A stretch of 64,000 nucleotides of DNA from Streptomyces sp. NBC_00083 (GCF_026343295.1 NZ_JAPELY010000003.1:1240001-1304000), one strand, 5' to 3'. Positions 34,062 to 43,091 are shown, numbered from the stretch's first letter. The notes: generated by a model from the letters alone, not told the origin. A program made the numbers and translations.

Positions 34062-35288
34062 ATGGGCAGCGACAGCAGCGGCTTGGAGCGCGGAGGCGCC
34101 GACCGGATCGCGCAGTTCGCCAGGCAGGAGATCGGGCCCTATCTGGCCGACCACCCGGAGGACCGCTACCCCCTGCCGCTGGTCCAACGGCTGGCTGCCC
34201 TCGGCGTCTTCGGCGCCACCGTGCCCACCCAGTGCGGGGGAGACGGCTGGAGCCGACAGGACGTCGCCCGTATCGGATACGAACTGGGCCGCGGCTGGCA
34301 GCCGTTGGCCGGTCTCGTCGGCACTCACCTCAAGCTCTGCCGTCAAGTGCTGGAACACGGCACCGTCCAGCAACGCGCACAGCTGCTCGGCCCGATGGCC
34401 CGTGGCGAGACGGTTTTCGCTCGGGCCTATCACGAGCAGGGCGTCGCTCACCCCGCCGCATTGACGACCCGCGTCACCCGCCGCGGTCTGGTGGCAGTGC
34501 TCAACGGGCGCAAGAGCTGGGTGACCAACGCGCGCCACGCCGACCGGGTGCTGGCGTTGGCCCGGAGCGGTGACGCCACCGTGGGCGTCCTGGTGGACCC
34601 CGCACGCCCCGGTGTGACGGTCGGGCCTGAGCTGCCGAGGCCCGGTCTGCTCGGCGTCTCGCTCGCCGAAATCACCTTCAGCGACTACGAGTTCGAGCCC
34701 GACGAGGCCACGTTGGGCGGGTGGGGCCACGACCTGACGGATTCCCTGCTCTCCCATGACCTGACCAGCTACACGGCTCGGGCCGTGGGGTCGGCCGATG
34801 CCGTGCTCGACCATGCGGTGCGCTTCGTGCGGGAAGGCTGGGCCCACCGCTCGGCGGACGCCCGCGGCGCGATGCGGCTGCGGTTGGGTGAGATGGCGAC
34901 GAAGGTCGCCGTGATGCGCACGATCTGGCACGCGCTGCTCGATTCGCGCCGGCCCGGCGACGAGGCGGCATCTACGGCACCTCATCCGCCCATGACCTCC
35001 GCAGCGGCCAAGGTGTTCTGCACCAGCACGCTTCAGGACGTGGTGAGGGAGGCGGCGTTGCTCTGTGGGGGAGCTGGATACGCGGCCCCCGAACAGGCCT
35101 TGGGACGGCACTATCGCGACGCGCTGGCGCTGCCGATCATCGGGTCCCCCAACGACGTACTCCTGTCCGGGCTCGGGGAGCGGGAGCTGAGCCGCCCGGC
35201 CGGGGAGTCTCCAGAGTCCGGTCATCGCGCCGAGACCGAGACGAGTCCAGTCGCTGGCTGCCGCGCCGGTGCCGAAACCGTGCGGTGA
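34062..35288 (+). CDS. Acyl-CoA-dehydrogenase-like flavoprotein, non-canonical
   Basis: From the ATG at 34062 (AAAGGAG ribosome site) the product is 408 residues with the ACAD layout: an N-terminal helical domain (VQRLAALGVFGATVPTQCGG, GYELGRGWQPLAGLVGTHLK), a beta-domain (RVTRRGLVAVLNGRKSWVTN) and a C-terminal bundle. The family position of the catalytic Glu (RYYRDA..IYEGTSEI) reads RHYRDALALPIIGSPNDVLL, so the base is missing. Related proteins without it include flavin N-monooxygenases and acyl-ACP oxidases in antibiotic clusters. It faces away from the oxygenase/PLP/ligase/P450 run and probably belongs to the same cluster. Confidence 0.82.
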   Translation: MGSDSSGLERGGADRIAQFARQEIGPYLADHPEDRYPLPLVQRLAALGVFGATVPTQCGGDGWSRQDVARIGYELGRGWQPLAGLVGTHLKLCRQVLEHGTVQQRAQLLGPMARGETVFARAYHEQGVAHPAALTTRVTRRGLVAVLNGRKSWVTNARHADRVLALARSGDATVGVLVDPARPGVTVGPELPRPGLLGVSLAEITFSDYEFEPDEATLGGWGHDLTDSLLSHDLTSYTARAVGSADAVLDHAVRFVREGWAHRSADARGAMRLRLGEMATKVAVMRTIWHALLDSRRPGDEAASTAPHPPMTSAAAKVFCTSTLQDVVREAALLCGGAGYAAPEQALGRHYRDALALPIIGSPNDVLLSGLGERELSRPAGESPESGHRAETETSPVAGCRAGAETVR

Positions 35289-35492
35289 CCCGTACCGGCT
35301 TTCTTGTGCCGCGGGTTCAGTCTCCGGCCTCCATCGAGTAGCACGGCGGCCTTCGACCGCGAGAGGGGGACGACGCAGGACCCGCGATTGACGGTTGAGG
35401 CGAACACAACGTGATGGCGCAGCGGTGCGATGACCGTTTGGTGCGGCGTATCGCGGACATGTGTGTCGGGCATCGTCTGAGGAAGGTCTGCC

Positions 35493-36761
35493 ATGACACC
35501 CCCGTACACCGCACCTGTCGAACCCGTCATACCCGCAGAAACGACTCCCGTGCTGCCCCGGCCGGAGCCCGGCGAGGGCACCACACGCGAGCCCGGCTCC
35601 GTCCTGGACGACCGCGCCCGGCGTACGAGACGCAGACTGGAGCGGCTCATAGGGATCGCGGCGACCGAAGGCAACGCGCTGGTCCCGCTGCGCAACGGCG
35701 ATGAGATCTTCACGGCCATGCTGGACGCGATCCGCTCCGCCCGGCACACGGTCGACATGATGACTTTCGTCTACTGGAAGGGTGAGATCGCGCAGACCTT
35801 CGCGGACGCCTTGGCCGAGCAGGCGCGGCGTGGGGTGCGGGTGCGGCTGCTCCTGGACGGGTTCGGCAGCCGGCTCATCGAGAAGGGCCAGCTGGAGTCG
35901 ATGGAGCGGGCCGGCGTGCGGGTCGCCTGGTTCCGCAAGCCCCTCTACCTGTCGCCGTTGAAGCAGAACCACCGGTGCCACCGCAAGGTCCTCGTGGTCG
36001 ACGAGGAGACGGCGTTCACCGGTGGTGTGGGCATCGCTGAGGAGTGGTGTGGCGATGCGCGCAACCCGAGTGAATGGCGCGATACGCATGTCCAGGTGCG
36101 CGGCCCGGCGGTGGACGGCCTTGCTGCCGCCTTCGCACAGAACTGGGCCGAGTGCCACGAAGAGCTCTTCGACGACCGCGACAGGTTCGTCACCCACGTC
36201 CCAGAAGGTGACGCCGTCGTGCAGGTGGTGCGCGGCTCGGCCAGTCTCGGCTGGCAGGACATGCAGACGCTGTTCCGGGTCGTGATCGAGTCGGCGGAAG
36301 AGCGAATCCGGCTGGCCACTGCTTACTTCGCGCCGGATGCATACTTCGTCGAGCTGCTGTGCGCCGCCGCGCGCCGGGGAGTGGAGGTCGAGATCCTGCT
36401 GCCGGGCCCGCACACCGACAAACGGGTCTGTCAACTGGCAGGTCAGCGCTACTACGAGGAGCTCACCGCCTGCGGAGTGAAGATCTTCCAGTACCGGCCG
36501 ACGATGCTCCACACCAAGGTCGTCACGGTCGACCGGACCACAGCTCTGGTCGGCTCGACGAACTTCAACCGCCGCTCCCTGGATCACGACGAAGAAGTCA
36601 TGCTGGCCGTACTCGACCAGGCTTTCACGGCGACACTGGATCGCCATTTCGCCGAGGACCTGGAACGCAGCGAGCTCATCGAGGGCGGTCGCTGGATGCG
36701 TCGTTCGCTCCTTCAGCGGGCCAGGGAGGCTGCGGTCCTGCCGATCCGCCGCTTCCTCTGA
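35493..36761 (+). CDS. Cardiolipin synthase / phospholipase-D-family protein
   Basis: A 422-residue PLD-superfamily enzyme with two HKD motifs: HRKVLVVDEETAFTGG (about residues 161-175) and HTKVVTVDRTTALVGSTNF (about 340-358). These make one catalytic centre by pairing. No transmembrane anchors precede the first domain, unlike E. coli ClsA, so it is soluble or peripheral as in actinobacterial ClsB/YbhO-type enzymes. A GAGGAAGG ribosome site precedes the ATG at 35493. The probable reaction is phosphatidyl transfer onto phosphatidylglycerol or glycerol. It is a single-gene unit between the biosynthetic cluster and an unknown gene. Confidence 0.9.
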   Translation: MTPPYTAPVEPVIPAETTPVLPRPEPGEGTTREPGSVLDDRARRTRRRLERLIGIAATEGNALVPLRNGDEIFTAMLDAIRSARHTVDMMTFVYWKGEIAQTFADALAEQARRGVRVRLLLDGFGSRLIEKGQLESMERAGVRVAWFRKPLYLSPLKQNHRCHRKVLVVDEETAFTGGVGIAEEWCGDARNPSEWRDTHVQVRGPAVDGLAAAFAQNWAECHEELFDDRDRFVTHVPEGDAVVQVVRGSASLGWQDMQTLFRVVIESAEERIRLATAYFAPDAYFVELLCAAARRGVEVEILLPGPHTDKRVCQLAGQRYYEELTACGVKIFQYRPTMLHTKVVTVDRTTALVGSTNFNRRSLDHDEEVMLAVLDQAFTATLDRHFAEDLERSELIEGGRWMRRSLLQRAREAAVLPIRRFL

Positions 36762-36855
36762 ACCCGGAAGGCTGGGGATCGCCGGTGGTGCTTTTGGGCC
36801 AGGTTGGCTTGCAGATGGCTTGGTTGGGATGTGAGCGGGAGTTCATTCTCGATAC

Positions 36856-37500
36856 ATGACAGTCGAGGCGGTTCTCGCGATGATCAGCGGGTTGGGGGGT
36901 GCCGGCCTCGGGGCCGGCGGTGCACTGTGGGTGCAGCGGGCGAAGCGCAGGGACGACGCCGTTGCGGCAACCATTGCCGCCCAGCGCGCTGAGGGCGCCG
37001 CGGCCGCGGCCGCCGATCGGATTCGGGCTGAGGCAGCTGCCGCCGCGCGCAAGGCTGAGCAGGAACTGGTCTTGGAGACGGTGGCGACCGCACGTGTCGC
37101 GGCGCGGGTCTGGTGGACCAGTGCGCAGGGCATGCTCGCCGGCATCGCGGCGGGACGGGAAGTCGACGTCGAGCAGTACCGGGCCGAGAGCCGGGCCGAG
37201 CTGAGGGAGTTCACCGAGGCGCTCTACCGCCTGGCAGGGCGAGATGCAGCCGACCGCTCCGTGGACGGCCGATACCAGCGGGCGTTCGCGGACCTGCTGA
37301 CTGCGTCGTCCCAGCACATCATCGACGCCGCCCACCGCCATGCTCGACAGCCTCTGACGAACGAAGAGACCGCTGTGCTGCTGCGTGAGGCAGAGGAGGC
37401 ACACAGTGCGATTGCCGCCTACCTGCTGGAAAGAACAGGGTCCATAACGGGGCGACAGGTCGGTGTGGTCTTCGCGTATCCAGCGCGCAGGGGCCCGTGA
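36856..37500 (+). CDS. Membrane-anchored coiled-coil protein, 214 aa
   Basis: The N-terminus is one short hydrophobic segment (VLAMISGLGGAGLGAGGALW, residues 6-25). A basic turn and a long Ala/Arg/Glu-rich helix (about 30-85, with the EGAAAAAADRIRAEAAAAAR pattern) follow, probably a coiled coil. A globular helical C-terminal half comes next (about 85-205, including QHIIDAAHRHARQPLTNEET). No catalytic motif is recognised. Similar architecture is common in small actinobacterial membrane proteins without assigned function. It lies 95 bases after the cardiolipin synthase gene on the same strand. Confidence 0.65.
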   Translation: MTVEAVLAMISGLGGAGLGAGGALWVQRAKRRDDAVAATIAAQRAEGAAAAAADRIRAEAAAAARKAEQELVLETVATARVAARVWWTSAQGMLAGIAAGREVDVEQYRAESRAELREFTEALYRLAGRDAADRSVDGRYQRAFADLLTASSQHIIDAAHRHARQPLTNEETAVLLREAEEAHSAIAAYLLERTGSITGRQVGVVFAYPARRGP

Positions 37501-37676
37501 CAGATACGGCCAACGACAACGTCGACACCTACACCGGTCCCTCCGGCGTTCCGGACTGCACCTGGGGCAAGTCCAACCGGTCCACGACCATCGCGGGCCG
37601 TTCCTCCTACGCCAAGGAGGAGAAGGGCAGCAGCCGAGCCAGGGAGACGGTAACGGGGGCTCGGTGGCCGGAGGGC

Positions 37677-38564
37677 TCAGCCGCGTACGGTGACACCCAG
37701 CCGGTCCGCCACGGCGGTGAGGGCCGCGCCGAGCGGGAGAGCGACGCGCGAGACCGCGTGCTGGTCGCCCCGGGTCGGGTCCCGGTTGATGATCAGCACG
37801 GGTCGCCCGGCCTCGGCCGCCTGGCGGACGAAGCGGAGGCCGGACATCACTGTCAGGGAAGAGCCCAGGACCAGCAGCGCGGACGCCTCGCGGACCATCG
37901 CGCGGCAGCGTTCGACCCGCTGAGGCGGAACGGTCTCGCCGAAGAACACCACGTCCGGCTTGAGGATGCCGTCGCACACCGCGCAGGACACCACGCGGAA
38001 GTCCTGGACCTGCTCGTCGGTCAGATCGGCGTCGCCGTCCGGGTTGATGGCCGCTGCCACCGGCTCGAAGCCGGGGTTGGCCTCCTCCAGCCTCGTTGCC
38101 AGTGCGCGGCGCGGGCTGAAGGCGCCGCAGGACAGGCACACGACCCGGTCGAGGCTGCCGTGGAGCTCCACGACGTCCTCGCTGCCCGCGGCCTGGTGCA
38201 GGCCGTCGACGTTCTGGGTCATCACACCCGAGAGCAGGCCGTGTCGTGCGAAGGCCGCCACGGCCCGGTGCCCGGTGTTGGGGCGCGCCTGGCCGAAGGT
38301 GCGCCAGCCGAGGTGGCTGCGGGCCCAGTACCGGCGCCGGGCCTGGGCGCTCGCGGTGAAGTCCTGGTAGGTCATCGGGGTGTGCCGGCTCAGGCTCCCG
38401 CCCTCGCCGCGGTAGTCGGGGATGCCCGACTCCGTCGAGAGGCCCGCCCCGCTGAGCACCAGCACGCCTCCGCTGCTCAGCGCATCGGTGACCGGCCCCA
38501 GATCCGTGGTGCCCGGCGAGAGCTCCCCGGTGGGGGTCCAGCTGAGAGTGGGACGCATACGCAT
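37677..38564 (-). CDS. Sirtuin-type NAD-dependent protein deacylase
   Basis: A 295-residue SIR2 enzyme: NAD motif VLVLSGAGLSTESGIPDYRG, TQNVDGLHQAAG, catalytic His in VVELHGSLDRVVCLSCG, and a zinc module with CLSCG and CAVCDG (two CxxC pairs, about 60 residues apart). The cofactor-binding segments GETVPPQRVERC, LVLGSSLTVMSG and INRDPTRGD are in the usual order. The ATG at 38564 is chosen because the upstream in-frame extension has no sirtuin features. The probable role is removing acyl groups from lysines of cytosolic proteins (CobB-like). It is a monocistronic gene. Confidence 0.93.
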   Translation of the reverse strand: MRMRPTLSWTPTGELSPGTTDLGPVTDALSSGGVLVLSGAGLSTESGIPDYRGEGGSLSRHTPMTYQDFTASAQARRRYWARSHLGWRTFGQARPNTGHRAVAAFARHGLLSGVMTQNVDGLHQAAGSEDVVELHGSLDRVVCLSCGAFSPRRALATRLEEANPGFEPVAAAINPDGDADLTDEQVQDFRVVSCAVCDGILKPDVVFFGETVPPQRVERCRAMVREASALLVLGSSLTVMSGLRFVRQAAEAGRPVLIINRDPTRGDQHAVSRVALPLGAALTAVADRLGVTVRG

Positions 38565-38795
38565 GCCCCCCAGGGTACGGAACGGGCCGCCGTCGCTGGG
38601 GGCACGCGTGGGCGGCACCGCGGTGACCAGGGACGATCGATCGCTGCTAGGCGTTGCTGAGCGCGACGTCTCAGGTCCGGTCCGAGGGGCGCAGCCGGCT
38701 TCCTGCGGGTGCAGTCGGACCATGTCGGTCGCTCCACGGTCAATCGTGCTCACGAGCACGCGCCCGCGCCCGAAAAAAGAGGAGGACACCGGCGA

Positions 38796-39073
38796 GGGAC
38801 GACCTGGAGGATCCGGCCCACGGGGCGGCTGCCCAGCAGCTCAGCCGGTCCCGCTGCGGGCTGACCACCAAGGTTCATCCGGCCTGCGACGACCAGGGCC
38901 CGCCTTCGGCGATCCTCGTCACGCCGGGCAACGCCTACGACCCCACCGACTTCGATGCGGTCCCGGATGACCTGCCTCCTGCGAGTGCCCAGGACCGGTG
39001 TCGGGCGGCCGAACCGATGGCCCGTCGCGGTCATCACCGGCAAGGCGTACTCGTCACGGACGATCCAGCGGAC
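38796..39073 (+). pseudogene. Second IS5-like transposase remnant
   Basis: The plus-strand frame reads RSRCGLTTKVHPACDDQGPP then AILVTPGNAYDPTDF, the central DDE domain of an IS5-type transposase (normally RSRGGLTTKIHLACDGRGRP...VVTGGN). After a frameshift the sequence continues RVPRTGVGRPNRWPVAVITG and KAYSSRTIQ, the family's RVPRPGVGRPR...DKAYSS segment. The start and the C-terminal third are missing, so it is inactive. It differs from the remnant at 5786 and derives from another element of the same group. Confidence 0.72.
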
Positions 39074-39439
39074 TGCGCTCAACCCGTTGCCGAGATCCCT
39101 CACCTCCGCCCCGGCAAGAACAGCCGGGACGGCGCTGAGCCCGTCCGTCCGGAACTGCCCTCGGTCCGGGCGCGGGCCCATCGGTAGTCGGCCGTGCAGG
39201 ACCAGCGCGTCGTTGTCCTCGTCCCCTGTTGTGCCTCCCGTGTCGATGAGCAGCGCAACAGTCCTGTCCAACTCTCGCCGAATCAGCCCCAGAACCGCAT
39301 CGGGGGCCGGCTCACGCTCCTCCCACGCCCAGCTTCCGCAGCCCGTCCCCGCGTTGGGCCGGCACCGGCCGCCGGAACCGCGTCCGGGGCCGCCGACCCC
39401 GCTCTTTATGCATGGAAGACCGGTTGTTACCGTGCACCC
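39074..39439. other. Intergenic stretch after the IS remnant
   Basis: About 365 bases before the metallophosphoesterase gene. A minus-strand frame (about 39390 to 39030) has a fairly protein-like composition, including RELDRTVALLIDTGGTTGDE, but no start, family or ribosome site supports it. It may be a remnant. Confidence 0.3.
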
Positions 39440-40942
39440 GTGCCTCCCTCCTCGCGTGACACACCAGAAGGCGCCGGCTGGGGGAAGTCCCAACTCGGCG
39501 CGTACAGACGGCTGATGCCCGCCCGGGTGGACAAGGTCTCGTGGCTGGACCCCAGGACGCTGTGGCGCGCCCGCAACGGAGTCCTCGCCTCCTGGTTCGG
39601 GGACCCGACGGGCCGCACCCGCAGTCGCTGGGTAGAGCGGGCCGTCGCCGCGGGCGCACCCACCGACGCGGTCGTCCGCCGCACGGACGCCGACCACTTC
39701 TCGTTCATGGTCCTCGGTGACACCGGTGAAGGCGACGACCCTCAATATGCCGTGGTCCCGGGCTTCCTGAAAGTCAGTCAAGGCACGGATTTCGCCGTGA
39801 TCGCCAGCGACGTGATCTACCCGGTGGGCAGCACCGACGACTACGGCACGAAGTTCTTTCGCCCCTACCAGGACTACCCGGCGCCCATCTACGCGATACC
39901 GGGCAACCACGACTGGTACGAGGGGCTGCAAGGCTTCATGCGGGTCTTCTGTGAGGTACCGCCGCTGCCGCCCGAGGCGCGACCCCGCCCTCTGACGCGG
40001 GCCTGGTTCCGCTCGCTGCTCTGGCACACTCCGCACAGCACCGACGAGCATCGTCTCGCCGAGGCACGGGCGTTGCGCTCGGATCCGTCCCAACAGGCCG
40101 TCCAGCCGGGCCCGTACTGGACCATCGACGCCGGACCGATACGCATCATCGGCATCGACACGGGTCTGCTGGGCACCATCGACGCCGAACAAGGTCGCTG
40201 GCTGCGCGAGGTGTCACGCGGCGACCGGCCCAAGATCCTGGTGACCGGGTCCCCGCTGTACGTGGACGGCGAGCACCACCCGTGCGCCATCGACGGCGGC
40301 GGCACGGTGGACGCCATCGTGCGCGACCCTGAGCACCACTACATCGCGGCGATCGGCGGCGACATACACAATTACCAGCGGTATCCGGTACGGGTGGATG
40401 GCGGACGCACGATCCAGTACGTCGTCGCCGGTGGCGGCGGGGCGTTCATGCACGCCACGCACACGGTCCCGCGGGTCTCCGTAGCCGACGTCACGGAGAA
40501 CGAGTTCCGCTGCTATCCGCTGCGCGGCGACTCGCTGGCCTTCTACAGCAGGCTGTACGGGCGCCGGCTGCGGATGCCCCGCTTCTTCACGCTGACCGAG
40601 GCCGAGGCCATGGCGGTGATCGCCGAACGGCTCGGCGTCCCGCCGACCCGCGCGCAGGGGGAGCCCGTTCGTGTCACCCGGCGCATCCGCCTGGTCGCCA
40701 GTCTCCTCGGCGCCGGCCGCCGTCCCGACCGCAACGCGCACTTCCGGCTGCCGGTACGCAGGATCTACACGCGGCTCTTCTCACCGAGTTCGGCCACGTA
40801 CAGCCCGCCGTTCTTCAAGTGCTTTCTGCGGCTGGACGTCACGCCGGCCGCGGTCCGTCTGCGCTGCCACTCGGCGACCGGGACTCTCGACCATGAGATC
40901 GATCCGCCGGTCGAGGACGAGGTCACCATCCCCCTGTCTTGA
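39440..40942 (+). CDS. Metallophosphoesterase
   Basis: From a GTG at 39440 the product is 500 residues with the calcineurin-like motif set: FMVLGDTGEGDD (metal 1), SDVIYPVGS, YAIPGNHDWYEGL (GNHD), and GGDIHNYQRYPV (GDxH). The N-terminal 60 residues and the C-terminal 150 flank the domain and look family-specific. There is no signal peptide, so the enzyme is cytosolic. The start has no Shine-Dalgarno sequence; an upstream AT-rich TTGTTA box close to the GTG suggests a leaderless transcript. A phosphodiesterase or phosphomonoesterase with unknown substrate; no operon partners. Confidence 0.85.
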   Translation: MPPSSRDTPEGAGWGKSQLGAYRRLMPARVDKVSWLDPRTLWRARNGVLASWFGDPTGRTRSRWVERAVAAGAPTDAVVRRTDADHFSFMVLGDTGEGDDPQYAVVPGFLKVSQGTDFAVIASDVIYPVGSTDDYGTKFFRPYQDYPAPIYAIPGNHDWYEGLQGFMRVFCEVPPLPPEARPRPLTRAWFRSLLWHTPHSTDEHRLAEARALRSDPSQQAVQPGPYWTIDAGPIRIIGIDTGLLGTIDAEQGRWLREVSRGDRPKILVTGSPLYVDGEHHPCAIDGGGTVDAIVRDPEHHYIAAIGGDIHNYQRYPVRVDGGRTIQYVVAGGGGAFMHATHTVPRVSVADVTENEFRCYPLRGDSLAFYSRLYGRRLRMPRFFTLTEAEAMAVIAERLGVPPTRAQGEPVRVTRRIRLVASLLGAGRRPDRNAHFRLPVRRIYTRLFSPSSATYSPPFFKCFLRLDVTPAAVRLRCHSATGTLDHEIDPPVEDEVTIPLS

Positions 40943-41146
40943 CGCCGGGCAGGCAGGGGACCGGTCGCGGCAGCAGGAGTGCCGCCCCCGGTCGTGTCCT
41001 TCGCGGTCCCGCACGAGGATCGCGGGGCTCCCGGGCACGGCATGGCCGCGCCCCCTGTCCGCTGTCACACCACTGCCGGAAGCGGGCCCAGGCCCCGCCC
41101 CGCCGCCAGGGCGAGCCCGCGAGTCCCGCAGATCGATCACGAATCG

Positions 41147-42001
41147 CTATCCGGCCCGGCGGAAGTCGTCCGCGTGCTCTTCCGCCCATGAGCGGAACGT
41201 GCGTGCCGGCGCTCCGGTGACTTCTTCCACCGTGGATGTGATCAGGTTCGATTCCGGTCGGGTGTCAGCACTGGCCAACAGAGCCTCGACGAGAGCGGGT
41301 GGCCTGCCGTCGGCGAGCATCTGCTGACGTGCCACCTCTACCGAGACCCTCTCGAAGCGCGTCGGGTGACCGATCGCTTCCCCGATCGCGTGCACCTGCT
41401 CGGCCCTGCTGAGTACCTGCGGGCCGGTCAGGATGTGTTTCATACCCGCATGCCCGTCATCGACCAGTGCGCGTACCGCCACGGCCGCGATGTCGCGCTC
41501 GTGGACCACTGCCGTGGCGGCGATGTCCGGACCGCGAACTACATGCGTGGTGCGGATCTGCTCGGCCCACCCTCGCGTGTTGGAGGCGATGGTGTTCGAC
41601 CGCAAGAAGGTCCACTCCATGCCAGATCTTTCGATCAGGCGCTCCAGGTCGGCGTGGAGCTGGTTGATCGGGTCGGTCTGACGTTCGGCGTCTTCGTTCA
41701 CCCCCGACGACGAGAGGTAGACGATGCGGCGGGCATGCTGTGCGATGACCTTCAATACGGCGGGGGCGCGCTCGGCCGTGAGGAACGGCCAGATCAAGAA
41801 CAGCGTGTCGCTCCCGGCCAGCGCCGCCCTCAGCGTGTCCGGCTGGGCCAGGTCCCCGCCCACGACCTTGACGCCCTGCGGTAGCGCGGCCGACTCGGGG
41901 GCACGCGCCAACGCACGTACGGCGGTACCTGCGGCCAGGAGTTGGCCGACTACGTGTCGGCCGACATTGCCGGTCGCGCCCGTCACAAGAATCTCATTCA
42001 T
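41147..42001 (-). CDS. NmrA-like NAD(P)-binding protein
   Basis: A 284-residue atypical SDR beginning MNEILVTGATGNVGRHVVGQ (GxxGxxG). It continues with GGDLAQPDTLRAALAGSD, YLSSSGVNED, a segment of the type WTFLRSNTIASNT and a C-terminal ARTFRSWAEEHADDF, all typical of NmrA/QOR2-like proteins. The Tyr of YxxxK is not in the usual position, so it may sense NADP(H) ratio or reduce quinones. It lies downstream of the SDR at 42173 on the same strand (gap about 170 bases) and may be under the same TetR control. Confidence 0.88.
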   Translation of the reverse strand: MNEILVTGATGNVGRHVVGQLLAAGTAVRALARAPESAALPQGVKVVGGDLAQPDTLRAALAGSDTLFLIWPFLTAERAPAVLKVIAQHARRIVYLSSSGVNEDAERQTDPINQLHADLERLIERSGMEWTFLRSNTIASNTRGWAEQIRTTHVVRGPDIAATAVVHERDIAAVAVRALVDDGHAGMKHILTGPQVLSRAEQVHAIGEAIGHPTRFERVSVEVARQQMLADGRPPALVEALLASADTRPESNLITSTVEEVTGAPARTFRSWAEEHADDFRRAG

Positions 42002-42172
42002 GATCAGGTCAGCCTCGGCCGTACCCCGGCTATTCCGAGGCGGCCGCGAGGTCCCCATGGAGCGGCCTAGCTGCTGCCGCAGCCGCCCAGGGGTCGAGGA
42101 GTACGACGCCGTGGCGGTCGAGTTGAACGAGATGGGCGACGACGACTGCGCGCTCCGCACGGCGATGCCGGC

Positions 42173-42961
42173 TCAAGCCGCGATGCCGGCTTCGGGTTGG
42201 AGCGCGGGGCCGAGCAGGAGGCCCCCGTCCAGGACGAATTCCGAGCCCGTAGCGAAGGACGCTTCCTGGGAAGTGATGAAGAGCAACAGGCGCGTGATGT
42301 CGGAGGGTTCGGCGAGGCGGGGGATGGCGAAGGGGTCGGGCGAGTAGAAGTCGGCGATGGCCGGCTGGCCCGCGACGGTGGGTTCGTTGATCAGCGGTGT
42401 AGAGACGACGCCGGGGTGGATGGAGTTGACCCGGATGTTGTCCCGCCCCAGCTCCAGCGCGGCCGTCTTGGTCAGCCCGCGCACGGCCCACTTGCTGGCG
42501 GTGTAGGGGGCGTAGAAGGCCGTGCCGACGTGGGCCATGGTCGAGGCGATGTTGACGATGGTCCCGCCACCGCCCCTGCGCATCGACGGAGCCACTGCCC
42601 TGATGCCGAGGAACTGGCCGGTGACGTTGACGCTGAAGGTGTGCTCCCAGTTGCGGAGTTCGGTGTGCTCGATAGGGGCAGCCGGGTTCTGGACTCCCGC
42701 GTTGTTCACCAGGATGGTGACTGGTCCGAAGTGTCCTTCGACTTCCCGCACCAGGGCCGCCCAGTCGTCCTCGTCGGCGACATCCAGGGGAACAGACAGA
42801 GCACGTTCGCCGAGCTGGGCGGCGAGATCGCGGCCGGCGTCGTCGTCGCGGCCGGCGATGACGACGTTCGCTCCCTCGGCGTGGTAGCCCCGCACATGAC
42901 TGCTGCCCATACCCCCGCTGCCGCCGGTGACGACGACGGTCTGGCCCTCAAAGCGTTCCAT
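42173..42961 (-). CDS. Short-chain dehydrogenase/reductase (SDR), TetR-controlled
   Basis: A 262-residue classical SDR: TGGSGGMGSSHVRGYHAEGA (TGxxxGxG), GRDDDAGRDL after strand 2 (suggesting NADP), LVNNAGVQNP, NIASTMAHVG with the catalytic Ser, and YTASKWAVRGL (YxxxK). The C-terminus ATGSEFVLDGGLLLGP is standard. The ATG at 42961 with GGAAGGAAG upstream is used. It is divergent from a TetR gene, with two palindromic operators between them, so it is probably induced by its own substrate. Similar to 3-alpha/20-beta-hydroxysteroid-dehydrogenase-like SDRs; substrate unknown. Confidence 0.92.
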   Translation of the reverse strand: MERFEGQTVVVTGGSGGMGSSHVRGYHAEGANVVIAGRDDDAGRDLAAQLGERALSVPLDVADEDDWAALVREVEGHFGPVTILVNNAGVQNPAAPIEHTELRNWEHTFSVNVTGQFLGIRAVAPSMRRGGGGTIVNIASTMAHVGTAFYAPYTASKWAVRGLTKTAALELGRDNIRVNSIHPGVVSTPLINEPTVAGQPAIADFYSPDPFAIPRLAEPSDITRLLLFITSQEASFATGSEFVLDGGLLLGPALQPEAGIAA

Positions 42962-42994
42962 GGTGCTTCCTTCCAGGCTTGCACAGCTCACGTA

Positions 42995-43067
42995 GTGGTG
43001 AGCCGAGTGACTCACCTCCTCGCTCAAGGTAGGAGCAGGACGAGAGGTGAGTCAAGTGACTCACCTC
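42995..43067. promoter_or_regulatory. Two tandem TetR operators
   Basis: A near-perfect 24-bp palindrome lies at 43044-43067: arms GAGGTGAGTCA and TGACTCACCTC around AG. A second, weaker copy at 42995-43018 has the same right arm and a left arm with three mismatches (GTGGTGAGCCG). Centre-to-centre distance is 49 bases. They lie in the 131-base gap between the divergent SDR and TetR genes. Confidence 0.82.
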
Positions 43068-43091
43068 GGATGGAGGGGCATACTGGAGGGC

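Noticed and set aside
33831..36647. Minus-strand open frame of about 900 codons opposite the ACAD and cardiolipin synthase genes
   Set aside because: It is antisense to genes with complete family motifs and has no recognisable domain; long antisense frames are normal at this GC content.
38750..40192. Minus-strand open frame spanning the IS remnant and the metallophosphoesterase
   Set aside because: The sense strand holds GNHD and GDxH motifs. The minus frame has only a short protein-like patch (about 39030-39390) with no start or family.
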